64,000 bases of DNA from Oxyruncus cristatus. Lineage: Eukaryota; Chordata; Aves; Passeriformes; Cotingidae. The translations under genes were made by a program, and so were the position numbers. The notes beneath the pieces were generated by a model that was not told the origin of the DNA, did no database searches, and saw only the letters and a list, made by a program, of their open reading frames with translations. Positions 38,201 to 52,297 of the stretch are shown here, one piece after another (position 1 is the first letter of the stretch; every line of letters starts with the position of its first letter). The DNA lies in contig VXAY01004360.1 in the NCBI GenBank assembly GCA_013399855.1, positions 2,682,836-2,746,835 of the forward strand, in the 5' to 3' direction.

Positions 38201-39870
38201 AGCTGAGTATTTTTTCAGATTTGAATATAAGTTAAAATGAAGAGACATGTTAGTATACTAATCTTACAGTTATCCATCCTTTTGTACTGTACATTAGTTC
38301 AGCCATCTGACTCAACACATTACCAACCAGCAGGAAACCAGCAAGGCAACTAACTCTTTCTAAACATGCACCGCCAGCAAAACTTTAGAGAATCAACTAC
38401 TGCTACCACCATCACCCTCTGACAAAATGAGAAATAAGAACATTGCTACTCAGGTTTCTTTAACTACAATTAAATGTACTAACAGTTATTTGTCCTAATT
38501 TATTTATTGTTATTCCACATAGTGAATGGAATGTTTAATTTAATTTGCAGTTGAGTATGTTAAAACCTACTTAGACCACCTTTCAAGTTTCGTTTCTGTC
38601 AAGAAAAAAAGTAAAGCTCTTTAAAGAAAAGTGGTTTTATATTATGACAAAATCCCATCAACTATCAGAAGTATATGTAGATTCACATTCTTCTTGCTTC
38701 TTTACATGATAAAGTTACCCACTTTTCAAAATCTACAGTACTACCTGCTCTATCAGGTGCATTCTCATTTCCACAATCACAGAACCACGCTCACTCCCCT
38801 CAACCGTAACAGAGCTTTCACTCAGAATAATGTGACTGTAGGTGGCTTGCCTACTATGTAAGCAGAAGCTACCACAGTTAGTGATACTACTCTAGAAGTA
38901 GTATTTCTAGAAGTAATCAGAATAAAACAGACTAGGCTGGGCCTTCTAATCAACGACCTTTTTCATTTCACAAAAAGTATTTGGTTTGCATATAACATTA
39001 GTTCCCCATTAGGCATATCTGCCTTGACAGTGAGCCAGCCACAGTCAAAACTGTCCTCAGAGTATTTTGGTCAGTACGATTCAAAACTACCTTGAAGATA
39101 ATTTTCTAAGAGTACATGGGTAACTTAGGCCCTCTGCCATGCGATTCCAAGTGGCACAGTTATGTACACTGATAACAGCACTCAACTAAAACCTAATAAA
39201 ACAAAACCACAGCCTTTCCTCAGAAAACATCAATTGCGTTCTCTTCAGGAATATGAAGAGGTTACTGTTTCTTGATAAACTACTACTAATTTTTTTAGAG
39301 TTGCACAATGTAACTATCCTGGGAACTATGACAATATTATCATTGGTTCCAAAATACATAGCAAAAATGCCATTATTGATTGAAAGAATTCTTTGCATTT
39401 CTAATCCTCAATTACTATTACAAATCAGTAATAATAATTATTACTACTACCGGGTATTTAGGCCCTGCCTTGAGACACCACACCAGTAAGATATCACTCT
39501 CAACAACAAGTGCAATGCGTCTTTCCATATAAATTAATATACACCGTCTTGGTCTATAACTTGTCTTTAAGTTAATATTTTCTTGTTCAACACCAAGAGG
39601 CATTTTCTAAAAAGCCTGAGGAATCCCACTTTTAAGGGAAATAACGTTTATGAACAATTTCATTAAACACTATAAAGAAATCAAAGATGTGATTTTTTTC
39701 CCTATGATATTCAAGACAATTGATTTAGAAAACATATCCCAAACTTAAATGCTTGTTAAAACACTCAGTGCACATATTTAACATTTAAGATGAAAACTGA
39801 ATACCCTTCAAGGATGTTTTGGTATACTCTACCAAAAAAGAAAACATGCTTTTACAATGCTTTAAGGGTA

Positions 39871-40545
39871 TGTCCTCGTTACAGGACATGTAACTTTGAG
39901 GCAGAGGAGTGTTTCATTTTCTTCACACCATTGACTCAGCTGTGATAATTCCCCTACGGAAAGACATTAACACCTTCACACCCAGTCTGAGGGGTCATCT
40001 CTGCTAATGGGCCATATTGGACTGGCATAATAGGCAGCTCCAACGACCTAGACCATCAAAGATTCCAAAAATATCCCACGACTCAAAGAGTTAAATCACC
40101 CATTGTGAAACTCCCTGCCCTGTGGGAGATACTGGACATTGCCATCTGAACCTGAGCCTATATAATCTTGGGGGTTTGGGACTTCTGATACCACTCATCG
40201 GATCCAGAGGAGAACTGGAACTTCCACAGGACTTCAGCTGCCACTCTCGACAAGACTGCGATCATTACTTAGACAGAACTGCAACCATCACCCGGACCAA
40301 CAGGTTTTCCTTTCATTTTACTGTGCACCCCAGGGGGGCCACGTGGTGCTCAGCACACGAGCCAACGAACACCGTTCTGTTCTTGTCCCAGGGTTATACA
40401 TCTGTCTTTGTGGGTTAAAAACAGTTTTTCTCCGTATCACTGTATTTATTGCAATCTTCATAGTAAATTGTAATCTGTACTCTGACTTGTAATCTCTCTG
40501 GAGTTGGGTTCATTTCTCCTGCTGATTTACTTTTAAACCAGCACA
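39871..40545 (+). mobile_element. Solo LTR of an avian endogenous retrovirus (ERVL-like)
   Basis: The 675-bp segment begins TGTCCTCG and ends CCAGCACA, giving TG...CA termini. It is flanked by GGGTA (39866-39870) and GGGCA (40546-40550), a 5-bp target duplication differing by one transition, as expected for ERVL-type integration. A TATA-like CTATATAATC lies at 40158-40167, 287 bp into the element, so transcription would run on the plus strand, antisense to QKI. No gag, pol or env sequence adjoins it; the internal part was presumably lost by LTR-LTR recombination. Family recognised only by general resemblance to songbird LTRs. An open frame inside (about 40122-40418) is not a retroviral protein as far as I can tell. 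Confidence 0.65.
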
Positions 40546-42340
40546 GGGCACAAGAGTCTGTTTAATAAGCATCCAGACCCTTTATGAAATAAGTCTCCTC
40601 TATGTAGATGACTTCGATGGTTTTTTTACAACATATTTACTTTGAGACAGCAAAAATCCAGCACAATACGCATACATAGCATAACAAAACCACAAACGTG
40701 TTAAGCAACATATTTAAGGGAACAGACAAGTTTTCAGGTAATTGTGACTGGTTTTCATTAAGTATGATCATTTTTTCCTCTTCCTTACTTAATAATCTTG
40801 TTATTCTACAAGTCATCTGTGACAGTCAGTCAAATCCCGTAGCAAGATGATAGGCCACTGTGAGATAAGTCTCACAGAGGCAGCTCTGGTCCGTACTCCT
40901 TTAAGGAGAAGGTTGGGATGGGGAAGTACAAAAGACCCCAACCAAACAAAAAAACCTAACACTTCAGAAAACTGCTCCCTGAAATTCCCTAATATCAGAA
41001 ATATCCCTCTTCCAAAACAATCATGCCTGAAAGTTCTCGTCTGTGTGCATCTTACGGATCAGTTATACTGCCACAAAACAACTCCACTCATATCTGGCAA
41101 CTTGCTAAATTCAACCAGTCAGCTAGGCTGGCATTTTTCCATTTAAAGACCTCTGCTGCATGAAAAAAGGTATTAACTGACAGCAGAAGAAGATACTGTC
41201 CAGCAGCAAGGAGGAATGAGACAATTTGCCTCTGGGTTTCACAGATCTTTCCTGACAGCAAAGACATGGCAAGACTCCAAAACTTTGGGTTTACTCCAGG
41301 CTCTGGAAAGCAGTTTCCTGCAGTAGACACATACTTTTTGCCCGTTTTCATCACCCTAAACCTTCTCCTACTCCCAAACTGTCTTTTCTCCGTACTTGTC
41401 ACATTTTTTTGCCTATGGAAGATACAATTCTTCATTCTTTCAGTTAGTTCTTGTTTCCACCCTTCTACCTCCACAAACTATAAAGGATGGCTACACCACC
41501 AGACTGTTTTGCCCTAACACCATCTTCCTATTTAGAACAAACAATTCCTTCTTGAAAGCTGAGACTCGACAAGAAACAAAGCTTTTGCTTACAACATGGG
41601 AAACTCAGTCCATTCCCCAGATCCACAGAAACTAAGAGCAGCAGTTACATGGCTTTCTCAGGCTTCTCAGGCTGGAGTAAAACTTGCCTATCCTATAAAA
41701 CAGCGCAGTAAGAGAAACTTCATGGAAGTGCAGCACATCCTCAGCAGGATAATCTTTTTGGACATTTAAGTGCTCCAATGCAAACATGCAATCTATCTCA
41801 TTTAAATCTCGGCAGACTTCCAAAGAAAATGACAAAAGCACTCACATTAACAACCTCTCACAGAAAATTTTTCAGGAGTATTTTGTTTTAAAATACTAGG
41901 ACTTTTTCCCCATGTTCATTCTTGAAAACTTTGTCACTGCTTTAACTGAAGCCTAAACTACACACTTGGCATGAGAAGCTTTAGGTAGTTCTGCAAATTT
42001 AATACAACACAAGAGGTTATTTAGTGGAATATGTAATGCAACCTACCCAAAAGCTGTATCAGAGCTATTTAAAATATATATGATAGCACCGCACATTCCT
42101 GAGATCGTATCTGCAGCTTTACGTTACATAATTCAAACACTTCTTCAGAAACACACCCATACTCTGAATGACTGAAACAGGGTTTCAACTTATGCACCAG
42201 AAATACTAGGATTACCAGTATCATATTAGCAATATATGTCTTTTCAGTGTGACAGTGTTTGCTAGCCTGCTCATATAGTCATAATTTGAATTTTCTTTCA
42301 TGGTTTATCTTGCGTATCTAAAGGAAAACCACCTCCTGCC

Positions 42341-42357
42341 AAAAAAAAAAAAAAAAA
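42341..42357. repeat. Poly(A) run
   Basis: Seventeen consecutive A followed by CCAAACACC. Low complexity; no retrotransposon body recognised upstream. Confidence 0.8.
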
Positions 42358-42966
42358 CCAAACACCTAACAACCCACAGAAACATCCCTCCCTGCCTTTT
42401 CCCCTTTCCTCCCACGCCCTCCACTATGCAAAGATGTATTTCAACTTTAAATATGGAGTACCAAAACGGAACCAAAGATGAGGCCTCAACTACACACCAG
42501 CTTACACTAATGCTTCCAACATCAATTGCCAGAACTATATTCTGCCCGAGCAGACGAACCACCGCTCATTAAATCATAGCCATGCAAGACTACTAATGGT
42601 ATGTAGCTACAGCTACATTACCAGAAGGGAAATAAAATTTTAACACATACTCTGTGGAGCGGGAGTGGAAAAGTCTCATTTTCTTTCTCCATTTAACATT
42701 CAAGACTTGTTTTTATAAACTTTGAGTACAAAAGCAGCCAAAACCTGAAACAGTCTTTCAGGCTTTATTTTCAGCTACTTTCTGTCTCTTTAACTCTTCT
42801 CTTTCACCTGCTTCACATACTGGCTACAGGGGGAAACAATCTTTTTTTTAAATCATCTTAGAAGGATAAAGAAAAAAGCAAAGGCAAATAGAAAATCCCC
42901 TCCTGCCACTAGACCTGCAGAGCATCTGGTAAGAGCTTGACTGCTTTCAATTACATTGTGCTGAGG

Positions 42967-43050
42967 AAAAAAAAAACCCACAAACACAAAACACACAAAA
43001 AAAAAAACCAACAAACCAAAATGAAAACTGAACAAAACAGAAAAAAACCC
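42967..43050. repeat. A/C-rich low-complexity tract
   Basis: About 85 bp of A-runs broken by CCC, CAAACACAAA and ACACAC on the plus strand, similar to the tracts at 20.7 and 48.0 kb. The pre-mRNA would be U/G-rich here. Confidence 0.75.
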
Positions 43051-44747
43051 ATAGAAGAGCACAGAAGAGCTTTTTGGGGTCCTCTATCCATTGCTGACAC
43101 TAAAAACTCATTTCAACACGGTTTTCCTATAGAACATGGAACACTAAAGTGTTCTTTCAAGTACCAAAAAGCACTCAAGGTAAAGTCTCTAAAACTTCAT
43201 ACAGTGCAGTAAAGAACTAGGAATACAACCGGTAACACTAGTTATAATTACTATTCAAAACAGCCTGGATGTATGCTGAATACATTTCAGCTTGACATGA
43301 AATGTTTACATGAGTATATTCTATTAGTTTCTCTCACTATTGTGATGAGTATTGAATGAAAACATCTTAGTTTTTTTATTTTTTCCACTTTGAAAGCCAG
43401 CAGTCTCAGTATTAACTATCATGATTACTCTAAAAATTAAAAAAAAAAAAATTAACACTGAACTGCAAATTACAGCTGTGCACTTCAACAGGAGACATGA
43501 ATACTGGGAGCTTTGCACTCCATTTAGGTAAGTGGCTGGCATAATCCCCCAACTCCTCCTTTAGGAGCAAATTAAAAAAATCAATAAAAGAAACTACCAC
43601 AACATCTGAGAATAATCTCTGCCACCTGCAACACCTCTCCTTTAGCTCAGTAATGAAATTTAAGTGAAATATGGAGATATCGCTGACTGCAGCATGAAGC
43701 ATCTGGACCCCTCCTCACAACTTCCAGTATTGGGAGGAGATTCTAAATTAAAGTTTTCAGTTGGTATCAACATAGAAGCACATTCTGCAATGAAATTAAG
43801 AGACCTCTGCATTTAAGCAACCTGCTTTTAGTATTTACTAAGACTTTCCCAAATTATATCAAGACTGTGAACCACACAGCTTGCAATAGAGACATTTATT
43901 AAAATTTACTTCATTTCTGCATTTCAGTAAACTGACTTTTGTCCACTCAGAGAAATATCAGTAATTGGTAAAACTGGGAAGTAAATTCAGTTTCCTACAT
44001 CCTTCCATTCATTTTCCATTCTTACAAGAAATGTAATCAAAAGGCAACTCTAATTTTTACAGATTCACACCCCTACCTCAATAAACAAAGTACTAATCAA
44101 ACAACCTTTTCTTTCTTAAATAATCTGCTTCTAACACAACTTTTACATCAGGTTAAGAACATGAAAGATAAAAAAGCTGAAGAGGGGAGATGTTTTTCTT
44201 CTTAAAAACATCTCAATGAAATACCAAGAGCAACAAGAACAAAACTGGACTTCCAAGATTTTCATAAAGATTTCTCAAAATACATTACTTCTCAATTTAA
44301 CTCATTTCAGCCCACTAGCAGATGCATAGATCAATTCTTTAACTTGGGAACGACTAGATGCCCTATCTAAAAGTCTTCCTTAATGACAAACACCTAGACA
44401 TGTATTTACTAGAGACAAACTGAAAATAGAGCTTTACAAATTTAGTCAACAAAGCAAAACAGAATCTAAACTATGAATGGTAAGGCTTCAGTAAATGATA
44501 CTGATGAAAGCTATGAAATGTTAGAATAGATTGAGACTCTTCAAGAGGGTTGCAATACAAAACGTAGCAGATTAAACCCAATGCTACTTACAAAGTAAAT
44601 TGAGCAGGGAAAAAAAGTGCTCTCTTATACATAATGCTAAGGTTCAAGGGCAACAATTCAGAAAAAAGTCCACACTTTCAACAGCATAACAAAGACTTTA
44701 AATAATAATTCATTTTAGGACCCCTAAAAAAAGAGAATGCAAAACAT

Positions 44748-44763
44748 AAAAAAAAAAAAAAAA
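44748..44763. repeat. Poly(A) run
   Basis: Sixteen consecutive A on the plus strand in A-rich surroundings. Prone to length error and polymorphism. Confidence 0.75.
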
Positions 44764-47700
44764 GATTAAAACAAAACAAGGGTTACCATTACAGAGTAAG
44801 CATGATACACAGAACACGAAAGTTTAAATAAATAAGAAAATCAAAAGGCACAGATGGTCTTTGTTGCAGTTTACAACAGCAAAACCTTCTGTACCGCGCT
44901 CTGTAGAGAATCTCTCACCTTAATCGCAAGAAAAAGCTCTTTCGGAAAGCGTATAATGTAGGTATCAACACAGGGAAGTAGAAAAATGAGGTGGAAGTAG
45001 ACAGTATAATATGTATGGTTACAAGAACAGACCTATTAAAACCAGCTTACCGAAAAGAGGACAAGATAGGATGAATGGCATAAAGAAAGTAAACCAAGAC
45101 AATTTCCCTTGTTTAAACTCAAGGTGAAAACCACACTGGATCACACAAAGGCTGCAAAAGGAAACTCATTTTGATATAATACAGACAATACTGCCAAACT
45201 GAAAACTTCATGCAACTGAAGAGGGTAAACAGCAACGTAATCACTGTTATTGGAAACAGACCATAAGAACTCGTAAGTGCACCACATACACAGAAATAGC
45301 GACAAAAAGTTAGAACACCCTCCCTGTTTCCTTGACAGGCATTTCCACTGTCTGGATCTACACATAAAAACAAAAACCAGTAGGAAAAAATTAACTTGAA
45401 AAGAATTGATCTACACCAGCATTTGAAGGTAACACAGCATTAATCATACACTGTATTGAGAGTAACATGATACTACTGGTAGTTTTATTAAATCTTACCA
45501 TCAGTTGTAACACGAGTTACAACTCATTTTTAAGAGGATACTAAATTCTTTCGGATTTTAGGTTTTATGTTTGTTTGGTTTTAATCTGAAACTTAGCAAA
45601 GGTGAATGGCAACACAGAAGGTTAAGTCTACACAGACATTTAACCGACAGGAAGAAAGAACGGTGAAAATTAGGTTAACGATAACCAAATAGAAGAGGTA
45701 AAGATCATAGTGAGCTGCTCTCTTTATAGAAAAAAAAAAAAAAAGCATAGTTAAAAAGTCAACACACCACTCATCCCAGAAATAAACTGCATATCTTGAG
45801 AAAGTTGTAAAACATAGATTTAAAAAATTACAACACAAGAGAGTTCACTACCATGGAGGAAGGAGACTACATATCCAAAATTATACACTGAAGTCCAGAA
45901 GAAATCAGAAATCTAGACTATTACTCAAAAAAGTCAGGTTTGCTCTACCACTTCTTCCTTTGAAGGGTAAGAAAAGTTAATAACCTCAACAGCACAACAC
46001 TGCTAGAAAATGAAGTTCCTTAACATCTCTCACACCATCTCTGCCTTAGTAGGCCAGTTCAACTCATTAATCAAGCAAAAGGCTATTCCTACATTTTCTG
46101 GTTTGCTTGATTAGCTTTCTTCCAGGTTACTGAGCTGAAACACATCACTGAAGAATTCACTCAATGCCACAATTAGCAGACAGGAAGTAACAGGGACACC
46201 CTCCCAAACAAGAATCTACTCTTCGCATCATCAAGCAACTGAATTAGTTCAAAACTATATTTCATAACTTCTTTCCAGGGTGTATCAGTAATTAAAACAA
46301 AACCAGATCCTACAGTTATCTTGAAGTAAACAGGTCGGATATAATCTCTTTTTCTGTAAACTCAGCAAACACATTCCAGTTTCAGCTCTATTCAAGACCT
46401 GTCCTTGGTCTTTACAAATTGAATACGTGCCTCTGAATGCTTACAGTTAGAAGGCAATAAAAAATATAGCAACAGGAGTCAATGTTATACCAGCTAACTC
46501 TGGATGTCTGTATATATCTGAACTTGTCCACCTGTGGTAAAATAAGAGTTCTAACGAAAAGTTAGTCCCTCATACAACAAAGTGGGGAATTCCAGTTACT
46601 GGGTTCATTTGAATCTACCGCAGTCTTAGAACATTAACACAGCATATAACAAGATTATAAATGGTACCACACATTTCTCAAGCAAGTTAGGCCACGGTTT
46701 TCCCATGACCACAAAATATAGGAACGTGTATAGAAAATATATTCTATAGGAACTTCAATCTTTATTTTCTATAGAAAAATAAAAATAATCCAATATGGTA
46801 AAATACAGTCAAGAACTTGCCGACTATGCATTTTATTTTGCTACAAGTCTATACTTTAAGCAAAGGAATATGGATGAGTTACTTATTAACTACAGATATG
46901 GTGTGTGGCAGACTTCCAACAACTGTCAAAATAAGGCTCAACTGTTTTCATCACACAGCGACTTAATACTCCTCATGTCTTCTGGTACTAAGAGTACTAC
47001 CTATCAGGAAGTTTTACTTAAAAAAAAATAATTATAATGAAAAAATTAAGAAATAATAAAATCTATCAGAAATTCGTAACATATTTGATTTTCTTAAGGG
47101 CATAACAAAATCAAATCAAGAACAAGAAATGAGTGGCTCTTCTTCCATATACTTACTAAAAAAATTCATGTTGGCCAAGAAATCTGGCCACTGTTTACCT
47201 TAGGGATTATATAACCAAGAGAATCATTCTAATACAGACCATACTTCTCATGCCTTTTAAGACAAGAAATTGGACCAATGAAATATCTGAAAGACTGTAC
47301 TTACCAGATGCCACACGTGATGTCTTAACACTAAGTGTTCCTATTCTCTTCATTTTAAAGTCAGTGATCAAATGCTATTCATTCTTCGACCTGAATGATG
47401 ATTACCTCTCAAGGCACCCAAAACAGCAGTGCTGTAGTGAGGACACTCAGTTAAGAGTCCAATAAAAGTATCTATGTCTAAAAGAATTACCTGCAATTCT
47501 TGCTATGAACAGATGATAAGCATACCATCTTTCAATAAGCTCCTTAAACAATATTTTTTTGTATTTTTTAATAGACTGCCCATCATATATGGGAATCATA
47601 TTTGTACATTCAGTTCCTACTTATTATATAGGAAGAACATCAGCATTTAGCACTACTAAATATAAGGGATTAAAATTCACTGAAATGTATCGGTACCAAA

Positions 47701-48020
47701 AGTTTTGAAAAATGCTATGCCTCTGTAAAAAATTGTATTAACATACTATTAGAGACTTCCAATGGGACTTCAAGACCAGTTAAATTATTTATGGCACTGC
47801 TTCAATGCAAACAGCCTTCAAATATGTGGATATGTGGTCTTTAAACCTCAAATCACACTAGGGTTAAATCTGACACAGGAGGAAATCTGTGTTCTAATTA
47901 ATTATGCATATTAGGTCCTACTTTATAATAGGAGCAAGTATCAAGCCAATAAAGGAATAGGTTTTTCCAAAATCCTTACTGCCTAAAGTTTAAGCAGCAA
48001 GTTCTTTTTTTTTATTATTT

Positions 48021-48120
48021 AAAAACCCAACCAAAAAAAAAAATTTAAAAAAACCCCACACCACAAAAAAAAAAAGCACACACACACACAAAAAAACCTA
48101 AAAACAAACAAACAAAAAAA
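48021..48120. repeat. A/C-rich low-complexity tract with CA repeat
   Basis: About 100 bp of AAAACCC-type blocks, two A-runs of about 11, a short (CA)n around 48077-48090 and AAAC repeats. In the QKI transcript it would contain a UG repeat and oligo-U. Confidence 0.8.
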
Positions 48121-51100
48121 TGCAATACTGTAACCAGTTCTTAAATAAAGGAAGGAGGAAGTATCATCCATCTGAACTAAACAGGCCAAGCAAATACCCT
48201 GCAATTCCTGTGTTCTCCTCAATGTCGAAATGGGTGGATAAATTTAAAGCCTGCTCTCTCAGGAGTTGCTTTATAGGCAATTTTCTCCCAGTATCAAGGT
48301 CTGCAATTTCCATTTGGCTGCCAGTTTGCGATTAAATTCATCACCTTTATTATAAAAATGTGCTGCACTCCACGGCCTGCTGCACAAGAATCGTAAGGAA
48401 GACATTTTTCACTGCTAACAGCAGCATCATTCCTAGGCAGCCATCACATCCATTCAGACATTAGCGTCTCCAATGTAATGCAAGGACCTATCGCTCACCT
48501 GAAAAAGCCCTAACAGCGGGTATCCCTCAGAGGAAGTTCTTCACAGGTGGCACCTTCAGTTGAACTTTTTCAGTCAAAGCCACCATTACACCTCCTGCAT
48601 TAAGTGTTTTTAAAAGTCAACAGTTTAAAAATAAGTATGTTGACATTACACTTGCCTACTGGCATTAATAAAAACATTTCTAAGAACAAAATCAGTCCTC
48701 ATATTGACTACGCCTTCACATACACCTTCCACTCCTTGTATTGAGTTACCTTGAAATACAAATATTTTTGAGTAAGCACTCTACATGATTTTTTTTTAAT
48801 ATACATGTTCTCTTCATAAAAAGCGCCCCTTTGCTTCCCACAAACTTTGTTTTCGGAATTACACTGATTTTTTTCCCACGTCCTCGCTAAAAGTCTTTTA
48901 GCAAGGCTGAAAAATACCCCCAAAAAAATACTGAATATTCCCTATTTCTTAATATGGAAGTCATAGGAGTAACTACAATTCAAGTAAAATATGCTACATG
49001 TTTTAATGTCATCCTCCGATAACTATCAAAGGAAAGCCCCTAACTTTATTTTGCTTCTTTTTTGTAAATGCTACCTGAGCTAAGCAGGATGGAATATAAA
49101 TTTTGTACCTTAGAGACACAAATATACTGCTGGAGAGACAGAGCAAAGTGACAGTTACAAACAGAAATAAGAGCTAACTGAAAGCCACATGCCAAATCTT
49201 TATGAAGCATGGGAGTTAAATTCACACTGGTTTAGGTTTCATGGAATAAAAGAGTCTAAATTACAGTAAAAAAAGATAATATGTAATATGTAATTAAAAA
49301 TATTAACCCCTTAGTATTTGACCAAAAAAAGCACAAGAATATAGTTTTAGCATGTGAAACAACTGTATTAGTCACGCTGAAAGGTAATCAAATTGTATTA
49401 GAGGTACCCAATCTATATGCACAGCATGACAATTTCACGTTAGCTTATTTGAACTATTACTCTGCTATCTTAACCAGCAGTGTTTTTCCAAAGGTGCATT
49501 TTTCACCATGTGCACCATTTTTCAAAAATATTTTGTTATCAGATAAGCAAACAGTATCTCAAAGCTGATATGCCTCAACAGTCCAACTACCCTGTGATAT
49601 CTTCTTAACTCATTTCACTTTATGTGGCCAAGTAAAGTGAAGATAACATTCAAAGCAATAGCAATGTTGTTCTGGCCAACTCTTACAGGTCTTTTGAATA
49701 TATAAGAAAAACACGTTAAACCACCTCCAATATGTAACTGTCAAAATAAAAAAAAAAATAGTTAATTATGGGCACATTTTTAAATTAATGAATTTTGCAC
49801 AATTCCATTATTAAACCTTGCACAACTGAGATGTTTTGCTCTGTATCAGATGGGCCACATGAGGCTAAATGGAACTGCCATCTAGACTTCAGTGACTACT
49901 AAAAAGCACATATTGCACGGCATTAGCAGCACCGTAAATTAGAGAAATCATCTGAGAAGCCACTTGATAAACATGAACTTCAAAAGTTAAACAATCAAAG
50001 GCTCTTTAGACCCATTTGTCTACAAAATTAACTTAAACTGCAACCAAAACTGCCAAACATTTGTTCACAGAGCAGAATAATACCAGAAACTTTCTTTTGG
50101 CAATAAAAAATGGCATCTTGTCACACTGTAACTAATTGGTTTCCACTGCAATGCAGCATAGAAAGCAGATTTCAACTCAACCTTTTTGAAAACAATAGCT
50201 TGGTATTTGCAAGCTGAAGTTCCGATTATTTCACAGCCCAGTGCGTTCAACAATTGGCACATCAAGTTCCGGGACTATTAGATGAAATTAACAACTAGAT
50301 AAGATAACGCAGCATCAGTGTTAACCTCTTGCCATTATAGCAAAAGCTGAGGTCAGAGCTTTTCTAACTGAAGCCATGATGAAAGAAGGGTTTTGTCAGA
50401 ATCTGTTGAATTTAACTAAAACGGGGTTTATTATCAAGGAAGGTGCTCTGCAAGACACCAATAAATATCAAAAGACAGGCAACAAGCGGTACAAAAAAAA
50501 AAAATCCATATGTGAGTTTGTCTTATTATATCCATCATGTTCCGTAAGTAAATTTCAGTATCGTATTTTAAGAATAATGGATTTTTTGAGACTAAATACG
50601 AATTTTGTTTGGTGTCAAAAATAAAAATCTGTTTACACTAGTTATTAAAACCAGACAGTTTTATTTTTTAACAAAAACACTCAAAAATAAGGATTTATAA
50701 TTCTGGTATTTCTAAGATACATGAAAACGTTCTTCATTCATAAAGAGAAAATTTTAGTTCATCAAAGTACATTAAAAACTGTCAGATACAGAAACTAAAA
50801 CAGTAGATTCTTCCCTCCTTCCCTTTGGCTTTACACTACAGCAATATGATGTACAACTCTTAATTACATCAGGAAAAAACCCTGATTTCTAATAATATTA
50901 AATCTTGTCCATAGAGACAACATTTATAACTGAGTAAGCACTACTACAAGAGAGAGGTATTAACAAGTACCACTGTGACAAAAGCAAAAAAGGGGGAAAG
51001 AGGGAGAGAGGACGGGAGACAGAGTGTACTTGTGTCTATATACACACATGGTAGAAACAGACAGAGAATATTAAAACAAAACCAATATTTATTTTACCAG

Positions 51101-52130
51101 TCTGGTAGCCAAGATCTCTGCTACTTACATAATTAGAGTGTTGAAGATAAGTTTCTACAGAGTAGCTACAGAATCATAAATTTTCTCTTCAGCTGACAAA
51201 CTTGAGTGAGTTTAAGAGCAGCCTCTTTTAAAACAAACTAGCAAGACAAGAAAGTGCAACCCACCACAGAAATTAAACATCCAATATTTAAACTGAATGC
51301 TAACTTAAAATCACATGTAATTTTTTCACAGAATTTTACAGATTTCTAACACATACAGATTTGAATTACAAGCAGTCCCATCTATCTCTTAAACTCACCA
51401 GAAACAACCTTACAAATTAAGACATTATATTCAGGACTGAGTTAAGGAATAGATCTACTACATAAGCAAGATCTGCAACTCGACTGCTACATATTCAATG
51501 GGTTTAAATTCTTTTATAAGTTCTTCTTTTTCCAAGTTCATTTATCACTAACATCAAACAACAGGTTCTATCAGCTCACAGAGCTGTCTCTTGGGGGAAA
51601 AAAACCAAAAAACCACAAACAACAAATATTTCTTAAAATATTTACAGCTAAAGGGACTTGAGCATCTGGAACTTCCTTTAATATCCCTGTACACAAATTA
51701 CAACAGCGTGGCTCTTTTAATGGAATTAAAACTGAAAGGCAGAGATGCCTTACAGAGAGTTTACTACTGAAATTATTCTATAACAATAGTATACCAAACA
51801 GAATTTAGTAGGTTATGTCTCTTATACCTACTTTTAGCAACTAACATTAATATTTTGGAGTTCCAGTGTTGCAAACTGGACTCTGTAGATAAATATAATT
51901 AGATCCTCTACATTTCATCTGGGGAAAACATCATCATACTCACTAGTTCAGTAAATATATAACAGCAAGAAGCCCTAAAAAAAAAGAATGAATGCATACA
52001 GATGAAACAAGTTTCAATACACGTAATGGTGAATGCAATTTCATTTTGTAATCTCCTTGAAGTTTCTTGTTTCAAATTTTTATTTCAGCCCACGGACAAG
52101 GACAATTACTATAATGCAATGGCCCTAAGT

Positions 52131-52297
52131 CAGTGGTCTTCAACCTTTTTCACTTACGTACTAACAAAAAGGTCCCAGAAGAGGTGAAGGCTCAGCGTAG
52201 CCTATTTAAATCACCCAACAACAGACTTCCTTTTCCTTATCTGCAGCAACTCGTCATATGCAGCGGGGGTCTGCAAACAGTAGATTGGAAAACACTA
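52131..52297. mobile_element. Possible hAT-type MITE remnant
   Basis: The left end reads CAGTGGTCTTCAACCTTTTT, resembling hAT/Charlie terminal repeats. The right end (GTAGATTGGAAAACACTA) is an imperfect inverted counterpart, about 11 of 16 positions by eye. I could not find a convincing 8-bp target duplication. Confidence 0.3.

Noticed and set aside
40122..40418. 98-codon open frame on the plus strand
   Set aside because: It lies wholly within the solo LTR and has no recognisable domain.
41088..41474. 128-codon open frame on the minus strand
   Set aside because: No domain or composition suggesting a protein; overlapping frames of similar length exist on the other strand; no gene signals.
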